A stretch of 64,000 nucleotides of DNA from Diadophis punctatus similis (lineage: Eukaryota; Chordata; Lepidosauria; Squamata; Dipsadidae), in assembly GCA_023053685.1 (NCBI GenBank), contig JALIGW010000002.1, positions 163,944,534-164,008,533 on the forward strand, given 5' to 3'. The translations under genes were made by a program, and so were the position numbers. Shown one piece after another: positions 36,601 through 48,600 of this stretch (position 1 is its first letter; each line of letters starts with the position of its first letter). The notes below the pieces were generated by a model. The model did no database searches. It saw only the letters and a program-made list of their open reading frames with translations, and was not told where the DNA came from.

Positions 36601-39600
36601 AGAAAACTTCTCGCGAGTTCAATCAAACTTCTCAAACTTGCGCTAAGTTTTCTTTTACAGTGTGCTTCTCTGGACACAATGCTGAGGAACTCAACGGAGC
36701 TACAAGTGTTAGGTAGGACGTGCGTCTCGTGGTGGGGTGCAATTTGGGGGTGGCGGGTGGGGTGGGCCGCGAGACACGTGTCCTACATGGGACTTGTAGC
36801 TCCGTTGCGTTCCTCGGTGTTGTGTCCACTGATCCTCCCCCGGCTCTCGAGCAAAGCAGGAGGGGGAAGAAACTCTCGCGGGCTGCCTGAGGAAGCCGAG
36901 CTGACAGCCAAACTTCTAGCCGGGCTCAGCCGCAGAAGCAGCCGGGCATGCGCTTCCTTGTCTCTTCCAAACGTGCTTCTCTCTCACGCGCCGGGGGGGG
37001 GGAGAGTGCACTTAAGACACAGCACCAGGAGAAGGAACCTTTTGGCTGCACGCTGAACGCAAGAAATCTTTCTCCCCTTTCACTCCAAGAGGCTGCGCAG
37101 GCACGATGAGTCTCACAAAGACTCATTTCTGGCAGAGTTTTGAAGAGAGAAAGATTTCTTGCGTGCACCGTGCGGCCAAAAGGTTCCTGCTGAGAGAGGG
37201 GGGAAGGAAAGAAGGAGGAAAGCAGGTGCTTAGCCTCAGGCAACCCGCAAGAGTTTCTTCCCCCTCCCGCTTCGCTCGAGAGGTGGGGGAGGGTCAGTAG
37301 ACAGAACACCGAGGAACGGGTGGCTGTTCCTGCAGGGGATTCCCACGCACCGCCCTCGCCTGCATCCCCCGTCTGAAGGACGCGGGGAGGTCAGGTGGAG
37401 GATAAGTGGCCCGATCTGGCGAGGGAGGCGGCGGCAAGAGGCAGAGCCGAAGGGGTGGCGATAGGGATGGGCTGGATGCGCCCGTCTGCTACTCAAGCCC
37501 TGAGCTTGTGGGCTCGCTGTACCTGACCGGCCTCGCCGACTCCTCGCAGGCAGGAGTGTATTTCAAAACGCTGCCAGAGGCAGAGCCCAGAGGAGCCGAG
37601 CCAGTCCCGCGGGGTGTGTGCGCACCCGCCTCTCGCTTGCTCTCGCTCTTCCAGCTGGGAGCTGCTCTTTCTGCGGCGGGCACTCTGTTGGCCGGGAGAG
37701 AGAGAGCAAGCGGGTACGTGCACACCCTCGGGGACTGGCTCGTCTCCTCTGGGCTACCTCCAGCAACATTTTGAAATGCGCTCCTGCCTACGAGGAGGCG
37801 GCGAGGCAGGGTTCGATGCTCGTCTCCTCTTCCTCGCAGGCAGGAGCACGTTTCAAATTGCCGTAGGCAGAGCCAAGAGCAGCCGAGCTAGTCCCGCGGG
37901 GTGTGCGCGCACCCGCCTCTCGCTTGCTTTCGCTCTTGCTCTCCTGGCCAAAAGAGTTCCTGCCACAAAAATAGCGGCTCCGGGCATGTTCCCCCCCTTT
38001 CCCAGGAAAGTATTTGGGGGGGGGCTTATTTCAGCTCATGCACTGAAAAGGCTAATTGGCCTTATTATGGGGACATATCTTATTTTCAGGGAAACATGGT
38101 ATATATATTAGCATGTATATCATTCTTGGTTTTTTCACTGCTTATAGGGGCAAATGCAAAGGACTAGGCAAAGGCAAACAAGGAAAAAGGAAAACTATTA
38201 GACACTGTGTATTAATCATTTAAATGCTAGACAGTGTGGAAAGTTAATACTGGTCTGTTGCACGATATGCCATTGGGAACCATATTCTACACTATAAATT
38301 AGCAGCATGGTATTAAATGGGTTTTGAAAAATTGGATTCTTCAAAATAAAATATACTGTATTTTATTATTGAAGTCACCTTTAACAAATTAATGCTATTC
38401 AATTGTATCTAGGTTAACACTAATAATGATTTCTGTCTCTGCAGGTGGTATGGTCAAGAAAAAGATTACAATGTTCTAGTCATGGATCTTCTTGGACCTA
38501 GTCTTGAAGATCTCTTCAATTTCTGTTCTCGGAGGTTCACAATGAAAACAGTACTTATGTTAGCAGACCAGGTATGTCAATTGTGCAAATACTCTGCTTG
38601 GGTAAGGAATACTAGAAGTTCCCTGAAATGTAGTTTGCTTTGTGTTTTCAAATACATATAAAGTTTATTGATTTTATAATATCTGCGCTCCGATGAGTAT
38701 TTCAGTCAGATAGACTGAAAAAATAATATGAATGGGAGATTATCTACTGAATAGCACAAGATGTGTAGACCAAATCATGAAATACAGAGTATATTATTTC
38801 ATATTTAACATTATTTGTTGTATTAAATCTTAAATTCAAAAGAATAGCTGCAATAATACTGCCCTATATCTCTTCTTGTGTTTATAAAAGTTTTAAGAGT
38901 TTTAAAAAGAAAATTTAATAAGAACTAATATAAATTAAAGGAAAAGAGACACATGCAAAAAGAAGAAAAAGAAAAAGTAGTAGCTTCTGATTTTCCTTAC
39001 AGCAAATATAAGTACAATTACAAAATTACCTCTTACTCAGTGGTTACAAAAAAAGCTGGTTTTTTCTACTGTCAAAGCCATAAATCATAAGTTCATTTCT
39101 GTTCTGTTTTGTGCAAATGAATATAAGTGGTTTCCAGTCAGCAATAAACAGAAACGGATAGCCTTGCTTTGTCCTTTTTGTATCTCACTTGGTTTGTCAG
39201 AACTCCATTAGCTTATATTGTATACCATGCTGTGCCAAAATGCTTTTGTGACTGTAACTGCCAAATAAAAGATGGTAAATAGAAGCAGTGCTAAAGAAGA
39301 AAAATTAACCACAATTTTCATTCAATCCTTCAATGAAGCATATTTGTATAAAGATTCAACTATGAGAGTATAATGCAAACATTTCAAAGATACTGCTTCT
39401 TGCAATTAAAGAGGAATACCTGTTGAACAGCAGTTTATTTCTACTGTTATTATTTCATTCTTTCTGAATGAAATACTCCAATCAGAGGTATACTTCGCTT
39501 TTTTAAAAAGAAAAACTTATTTTCTATGGGAAAACAAGATTGCTACTATGCTACCAAGTTTAACCACATTATTTTGAGGATGAAGAGTTGGAAGTTGGGT

Positions 39601-42600
39601 TGCAGAGTTGAGAATGGGAGGGTGCAGATGCCCCTGCACAGATGCCCCTATTTTAAAAATTATCCAATAGGTCTATGGAAGTGTATTAATCATTTAACAT
39701 GACACGATTAATAACAGAAATTTAAGTTCTTTTAATATAGAGCAATACATAGACTAGATTTATTTATTTTTTTATTTATTTATTTTGTGATATTTTTATA
39801 CCGCCTCACAGTGCAAGCACTCTCTAAGCCAGCGGTTCTCAACCTGGGGGTCGAATGACCATTTCCCAGGGGTCGCCCCGGCATCCTCAGCTCCCCCACC
39901 ACGCGTCCCGCACCCTGCCCCCACCGCGACCTACCCCGCCACCGCCATTTGGGTTCTTTTACCCTCTGCGCATGCGCAAAGCATTCTGCGCATGTGCAGA
40001 GGGTAAAAGAACCCAAATGGTGGCATCAGGGCGAAGTCTCCGCTTGCTTCGCGTGTTGCCTCTGGGAGCTTTTCGAGCTTCGTCGCGAAAGGTGTGCGCG
40101 ACTTTGGCGGGCCGGGACAGGCGGCTGCCCGGAGAGAGCCATCCCCTTCGCCCCGAATGCTACAGGTAGACACGAGAGACTCTGCGAAGGGGATGGCTCT
40201 CTCCGGGCAGCCACCTGTCCCGGCCCCCCCGAAGTCGCACACGCCTTTCGCGACGGGGCTCGAAAAGCTCCCAGGGGCAACACGCAAAGCGAGCGGAGAC
40301 CTCGCCCAGATCTGGAGACTTCGCCCGGACGCCGTCATTTGGCTTCTTTTACCCTCTGCACATGCGCAGAACGCTTTGCATGCGCAAAGGGTAAAAGAAC
40401 CCAAATGGCGGTGGGGTGGGTCGCGGTAGGGACGCAGGGACGGGTCGTGGGTCACGGCATTAGGAAGGTTGGGAACCGCTGCTCTAACGGTTTACACCAG
40501 TAAGCAATGTATATTTACATTGCCCCCAACAATCTGGGTCCTCATTTTACCTACCTCGGAAGGATGGAAGGCTGAGTCAACCTTGAGCCGGTGAGATTTG
40601 AACTGCTGACCTGCGGATCACAGTCAGCTAAAGTGACCTGCAATACTGCCTCTAACCGCTGTGCCACCTCGGCTCTTAGATATGAATAACAATAACTTGT
40701 TTTTCTATGGTCAATAATATGAATTCATGTTGTACATAATAAAAGCTCAAAATAATTAAAGGATTTTATGGAGAGAAACAACATGTTTTAGTTCTATAGA
40801 ATAAACAGAATAGCTCTTAATATTATATATTTGTTTTATATTCTGCTTTTCTACTCGAGCAGATATCCAAGAATGCACATTTTACAATGCAGAAAATTAA
40901 AACATGAAAATTAATAAATTAACCGTTAAAACCTAGCAAAATATTTCAGTGGATCTTTTAAATGTAGGCCATTAAGCATTATAGAAGTCACTCTTTCACG
41001 CGTCAAATTTTTAGATATTTAAGAGCTTCTTCAGAAGAGCCTATTCAGCAGATTTCATTGGAAGACAGGATAATCATCAGCTCTTTCAGGACTTTAAAGA
41101 TTAATGTCAAGAATGTGAATAATAGACATCTCTGGAGAGAACTGCGGAATTTTTCTCTCTCTTTGGGTTGCACCACATCTAGATATAATCCAACCTTAGT
41201 TTGTTAAGAACAGCATAAACTACTTCCAGTTCACCAGTTTTACTTTAGGAAAACTATTGCACTAAATTGAGATCCAGAGGAACAGCAGAGTTCAGAGCTG
41301 CCTGAGTATTCAATTTTCTTTGTGTAGATTTTGTACATACCTGATTAATAATAATAGCTTAAACTGCATTTAGTAAGCAAACAGCAACCAATAAACATCT
41401 TTCAATCCTAACATCATGTGATCCCTGTACTTTACAGCATTGTACTAATTACAACTTCTGGGCAGTTTTCAAAAATAGTCATAGTGGGGGGGGATTCAGT
41501 GGTCATGATAGGAAGTAACATGGATATCCAAATAAATAAATAAATAAATACATCAAGAGGGATTACAGTTAGCCCAGCAACTGTAATTGTGTAAATGCAC
41601 TCTTGTCATGGTCTGTGAGAATAACCTTGAGAGACAAGAGAAAAAGGCACAGCCTTGACAACTGTCATGCAAAAGATGTCTCAGTCCACAGAAGGAAAGA
41701 TTGAAATTTGAAATCATACCTGAAATACTTTTGAATTTGACCAATTTTCTTCTTGTTTACAGATGATCAGTAGAATTGAATATGTGCATACAAAGAATTT
41801 TATACACAGAGACATTAAACCAGATAACTTTCTAATGGGTATCGGACGTCACTGTAATAAGGTCAGTCTACTACTTTTTTTGCATGAAAAAAGTTATCAT
41901 AAAATCAGTTTATTGAAAAGTTGTGCTGCTTGAGTTAGCTATTGGTTAATAGTATTCATCAAGAGATGAGATTTTCAGTCATACTACTGCAAGCAAATCA
42001 TATGAACTCAGCCTTTGTTCAGACCTTAATTAAGCAAATCAGTATGTTATATAACCTATATTTCTTTGCATACTCAAGTTCCTTCTATATAAATATCCTA
42101 TTATTCAAAATCAATGAATTACAGTAGCACAGCTTGCCATAAACTGGGATTTTGTATTGTTTGCTGTATTTACTAGCATGGTGGATTCTTGACTTCCAGT
42201 TACCTAGATTTTAATTGAGTAGAATCAACTTATAAAGAAATTGGTTTGTAATACTACAGAGCTTTGTTTATGCAACTGCGTTCTGTGCAATCACAAGACT
42301 GTGGAAGTTCAGAATGCAGTTAATGGGTAGGTATAGGTTAACATTTGCTTACTGAATTTTAATATTTTATTGGATTTTAAGTGGGGGTAGAAGGGGATGA
42401 TAGAAATTGAGCTGGAAATGCATGTTTTCTTTTGAAACTTTGGGTTGGAAATATTCTTGGCTAGCTTGCGAGAGTAAACTTTGCGATACTTTACATTGAG
42501 CTCGAGCAGACAGGCAGCATTGGCAATGCATTTAAGGCATGCTGTTAAATAGAAATTCTGAAGTTTGGGGAAATGTATGTGAACTGAATCTATATTGGCA

Positions 42601-45600
42601 GCAACATTCCCATACAGATTGGTTCTTCATAAGCCATCAGCATTTACCTTTTTGATATTTTTACCTATAAAATGTTACCTTTGTTTGCCTGTATGAATGC
42701 CAACTTGGAGCCATTACTTGAGAGCAAAATCAAACCAACAACCACCTGTTGAATTTTGCTTTAAAGGCGTTCAGTGAAGCATTAAACAACTTTGGGGAGT
42801 TGGGGTGAGAAGAAATTGCAAAAGTCAAATTTAAAAGACACAGTCAGTCCTATTTCTATTGAACCTTATCTCTAAATTTCACATTCTTGTTTCTTTAATG
42901 CAGTCCTTTAATTTTCTGACAAGAACTGGAAGTATAACTAGAAAAAATTAAACCAGTCTTGATTTGATATTTTCTCTCTCTTTGGGCCATTTCTCCATAT
43001 ACTTTTGACAGTTATAGTGAGCTGGTATTGCAACACTTTGTTTTCTTATGATGTGGAAATGTGGTCTGAAAAATGTGCTTTGTTAGGTGACTATTAGAGT
43101 CACGTTGGATGATGAAAAAAAAGGACCACATTTTTCAGTCCATGTAAACCTATAAGTGTAGGCTAAATGTAAGCCATTTAGATAAAGAGTGACAAGCATT
43201 AAATTTTAGATACTCATTCGATGTTACAAATAATCCTATACATAAGATTATAACCCCTTTGTTTAATCCACACAGAATTTAAAGCTTTAAAAGTGTGAAA
43301 TCAGCAGTTTCTTTAAACATTGATACGGTTTTCATCCTTTTACCAAAAATTCAGATGGATCTTGTATCACATGTCCATTATTTTACGACATGGTATGGTT
43401 GGTGAGGCTGTTTTGTTAATCATGTTCCAATAAATTATGTTTATAATAAACTAAAATATAGGCAATAAAATTGGAATGCTTTATTTCTAAAATTTATTTT
43501 TAAATGTTATGTGTTAGGAATTGTCTTATTCCTAACATATGATCTTCTTTGAGCCTCTCCTACAATAAGCCCTGCATGCTTACGAAAGTGAACTTAAGGT
43601 GACTAAATGCCTTCTACCTCTTCCTTACTGAAGATTTATTTACCACATGTTGTTTGGGGGAAGGGCAGTACATATGTAAAAGCCAAAATTAATTTTTATT
43701 AAGCCAAATATTGCCATTGCTATCCCTGTTCAAGGCAGTGTCATTTTAAAGTGGCATACTCAAATTTATCTTGCCACATCTAAATTTTTTCTGTATTATA
43801 CGATTCTCCTTTGAAAAACTGTAGTGCTTGGTGGAAGAAGGATGGCATTTGGCTACCCTATTCTTTCTCTAACGCCTCGGTGTTGCCTGTCTGCGCCAGC
43901 CATTGTTGCAATGTAAGCAATACTGTTTGATGCACTGCCACCCTCTATTGTTTGTTCAGTGTTTAGAATCTCCAGTGGGGAAGAGGAAAAGAAGCATGAC
44001 TGTTAGTACTTCTCAGGACCCATCTTTCTCAGGATTAAACCAGGTCTGAAACTGTCTCTATTCCAACCTCAATCCCAACTCATATGCATTTTATTTTATT
44101 TCGGAAAACATGTAGATTTGCAAAAAGCACCTTATGTTGGCATTATTCAGACATACTTGGCAAACATGTAACATTACTAAGCGCCTGTCGTAAGATAAAA
44201 GATTCTTCTTTTATCCATGTTAATATGATTAAGAATAATGGTCCAAATTTTGTATTAACCCTAGAAGAGTAGCTCTGTGTTCTGAAATATGACGAGGATA
44301 TATAATGTATTGTGAAGAATTAGACATGCCTGTGAGTGCATGGTCTGTTAGTAGGTCTTGATGAGATTTGTCTCCCTCTTCATTAATGCGATCAGTATGT
44401 TTGGGAAAAATGCATTTTGGATGGGGACAATCGAGACCTACTATACTTTTTCCAAGAAGCTAAAGTAATTGTATCGTATTAAAATTTTACCAAATTTTGG
44501 CTAGTGGTTTCTTAGCTCCTTAAACAGCTGTTTATTTATTAAACATTAATTTTATTATGATACTTCGGGCCCATGAATTTAGAAATGTGGCAATTGGAAT
44601 AGTTTTCATTATATGCAGCATCCTTTTATGCTGTATTGTGGCTCAAATTACAGTACCTATCTAATGTATAACATTGGAACTTGTTCAAACTTCAATATAG
44701 CCCCAGGTTGGGTTTTAGGATTTTATAATATATCTTTCTGCAGAGGAGGAGAATGTTAGGAGACTGATCTCAATTGTCATAGGAGTTGGCTACTTACAGA
44801 AGAACAAGAGATTAACAAGTCAGCTTTTTAAAACTGGATTGCTTAATTTTCATTAATTTCCATGCACGGTCATCAGTTTGTATTTAATAAAAGTTTTTTG
44901 AAAAACTGAACCTGAAGTAAAAAAAACATTAAAAAAATAAAGTTGGCTGCAGTTCTTTTCTTTACTGTATAGGGGTGAGGTAGAAGGCAGAAGGGTAAAA
45001 ATGGAGACTCATTGAGTTATTAAGAACCATTTGGCTTGATCAGGTCATTCCAGAAATGTTTTAGTATCACATAATAATTGAGCCAGTGTGAAGACTGTGT
45101 CCTATGCTAATTAACAAGGAAGTGATACTTCTTGTTCTAAAATTGATTTAGCTAAATATAAAATAGATATATTTTGTACTATAAATAACAATATCCTTTT
45201 TGTGTTAAAATGTGCTATCTTGGACAATAGAATAGTACAAATAAGAGTCTTTATCCCAGTGTAAACAGCAGAAGCACTTTGCCAGTTTCAGACTGGAACC
45301 ATTGAGTTTCCCTTCTCTGTCCATCATTCCAGTTCTGACTGGGTTTCCTTATTTACTCTGAAACTAAATCAGCAAGATTCATGCAGGCATTCATGGGGAG
45401 AGTAAATTAGGAAGACGTGAAGGCAATAGCTTGGAGAAGTGTGGTTTATTGGGTGGAATAGTATTATATCTAATCTCAAAAGTAATATCCTCACTTGTCA
45501 ACCAAAGCAATTTAAGAGAGAGTGTTATTATGTTGCTAGGTAACTTTGCTCCCTAGCATTTCCCCCAGTAATGAAGCATGGCTTTGGTGTCTTGAGATTG

Positions 45601-48600
45601 TAAGAATATATTATCATGGAAAAGTTACATGGCAGAGTTATTTCCTGCCATAATCTGTCCTTAGCATTAAATCAAATATTTAACACAATTGAAATGACTT
45701 TTGTATAATGTTTTAAAATACTCTGTTAGTGAAGGTGTATTGCAGATGATCTGAAACATCTCAAAACTCCTAAAAGAAAATAGCCATTCTGGTTCATCTG
45801 GAGTAATTATTCTGCCCAGTGCTTTATAAGAGCTTGGTCTTTCTGTACCTTGCATTTGTCCAAATCAAAGACGGAGAAAGAGAAAACAAATCTTTGAAAA
45901 TTATATTGTCAACTTATTTTATAATACCTTTTTAAAAATCATGTCTTTCCTGTTTTGTGCTAATAAAGAGAAAGATCTCATAAAATACTAATTGGCCTAC
46001 TAATATTTCAACTTTATAAGGTTTACTTATTTGAATCAACTAGGTATTCTGTGTTTTGTACTGATTTCAGGTCATCTATCATAGATGGTTAAGTGTCATC
46101 CATCCACATTCACCTATAACATAAACACAAGTGTTCAGTTTACTTTAAATCAGGAGTCAACAATATTATGCGACACACTAGGATAGCACTCATTGATCTT
46201 CAAAATTAATACTTTTAGGATTGAGCAAAATCTCATGGGATATCCAAGTCAGTTTTCGTGCTTGAGATCTCAGTAAATGTTAATCATTTTTTAAACTTTT
46301 AACATGTATTTTTAAAAATAAGTTCTATTAGAGAAATGTTGGTGTGTGATGATGCCTGTTGACCCTGCTTTAAATACTGTCTTCCTGTCATTGGGTCTAA
46401 ACTTCTTCATTATGGCAAATTGTAAATAAATAAACAACTATTTATTTACTTACTTGCTTGTTTATTAAACAAGCTTATAATAAAATGTTCCTTAAAGACA
46501 CTAGTAATCTGAACATCTGTTAAATTATTGTTTTCAGTTGTTTTCTAACTATTAGTTATGTCAATTATTTGGTGCTTTTATTTTAGGAAACACTTTTTCT
46601 CCTTTTTAAAAAAATCTCTTTTTCTGTATTAACTTTAGATATTTTGCAAAAAAAATGTACAGGAATTACTAGGAGTTTTAGTGCACTTCCTAAAATGGAC
46701 TAGACTAAACTCTTAAAAGTTGTTTTACTCCGTTAGTCTAGTCTTAGTTTTCTATAGAACAAAATAGATAATTTTTTTAATTGGACAACTTATTTATTAT
46801 ACTTTTAATCTGCCACATCTAACAACTCCCAGATTATTTGTAACTGAACATTTTAGTTAAATTTGATGGTACTTTAATTAGTAAAATATAAAATAAATTA
46901 TTCTGTGACACATCAGAATCACATATTCAAATATGTTTCGATAATATGAAAGAATGCTTCAGTGTAGTAGAAACAAATTATAGCAGTAAGTGGCAGAAAA
47001 GCAAAATTACTTGAGAAATTAACTGAAAAGAGTTTTATAAAATTGGCCTTGTATATAATAAGAAAATGTTAAATTTATGTGGCCTAGTTTTAGTTAATTA
47101 TTTATTTTACCATATTTTATTTCTCTCCAGTCCTTACAGTCTCTTTAGTGGCATGCCAACGTATAGAACGTTCATAAGAAAGTAATACAATCCACAATTT
47201 TTGCAGTAAAACTCATTTTGAATAATTTTATTTGTTTTTTCCAAGCAGACGAGAAAGTTTAGGTCCCTTTTATATTTTATTTTTCAAGTAATAATTAAGA
47301 GTTGTAGTTTTGTTTCCCTTGCCTTTAAATTATTATTGAATTTAATTTTGTTGGTCTGAATTATGTATTAGGCATATACTTAAAAGTTCTGATGATATTT
47401 CCAAATGCCATCTGGAAATTTGAATCTATTTTATCTATTTTAAAGTTATTCCTTATTGACTTTGGGTTGGCCAAAAAGTACCGGGACAACAGAACAAGGC
47501 AACACATACCTTATAGAGAAGACAAAAATCTCACTGGTACAGCTAGATATGCAAGCATTAATGCACATCTTGGCATTGAACAGAGGTAAGTATCCAAGCA
47601 ATTTCTGTAATTAGATTAGGAACTGTAAAAAGTTAAACTCTAGAAATTTCTGAATCGTTTCTAATGCCCCTTATCAATTGTCAGATAAAGAGGCTGAGAT
47701 TATAGTTTAGTAAGATTGGGAAGATCACACATTTCCTACCAGTGCCATAATATTTGAGATCTTGAATAGTTATTTTATGACAAAAAAGGAAAATTAATTT
47801 AAATTTTCTTACAGTAGAGCAAATATTTGCATTGTGTAGCTTATAGACACCAAAGCATCCATGACAAATACATTTTTTTCTATCCATCTTATACCTACAT
47901 GTTGCTTTAACAAGTAAAGTCATTTGATATAACTAGCGAATATCCAACATAAAACCATCCTTGGTTCCTACATAATGCCAATGTTAAATAAAAGTGGAAA
48001 AACTTTGCATCAGAAATAGTATAGTGCGCTGCTTGGAGAATCCAAGCGTGGGTTGACCTCCATCTATTTTCCAGAGACTGAGTATTGATTTTTTTTCTTT
48101 TTTTGTTGACCACGCCTCCTCCTCTGCTGAGCTTCCAGTTTTTCTACTCAGTCTAGCTAGAGAGATGTTTGTTTATTGCCTTTGGCAAGTAGATAGGATT
48201 TCAAGCTGTGCATTGGATTTTCCAAACAAACAGGAGCTGAAGAGTCAGAAGCAAAAAAAGGGGATCCTTTTTTGCTGTGTTACAGCCTTCGGACTGTCAG
48301 TGGCTACTAAGCTGCTGGCGGGTGCGCAGGTCTCCCCTGAGGCTCCAGGCTGACCGCCACCACCTTCAACGTTCAATTTTGCAGCATCCGGAGTTTAGCT
48401 CTCTCTGTGGGGCTTCTCCAGTAGTCACAGGTCTGCTCCCCCATTTGAATTTGCTGTATATGAGTGAGCTGGTTTCCCGGTCCACCGTCACAACCCCCAC
48501 CACCACATCGGCTCCCTCTGTTTAGGTGGCTCTGGAGTCACTGCCCGGCCAGCCGGGGCAAATTCCAAGGATCTAATTGCTCTGAGGCGCTGGGAGAGCC

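Noticed and set aside
36164..37774. Several 100-180 codon frames on both strands
   Set aside because: Same reason: palindromic modules of the MITE at 36126-38099 keep frames open on both strands.
39931..40503. Overlapping 174- and 184-codon frames on opposite strands
   Set aside because: Inside a hAT with internal palindromes; mirror-image translations of the same arms.
44084..44272. 62-codon frame just after exon L, considered as an exon extension
   Set aside because: It does not continue the frame of exon L, and no splice site or motif supports it.
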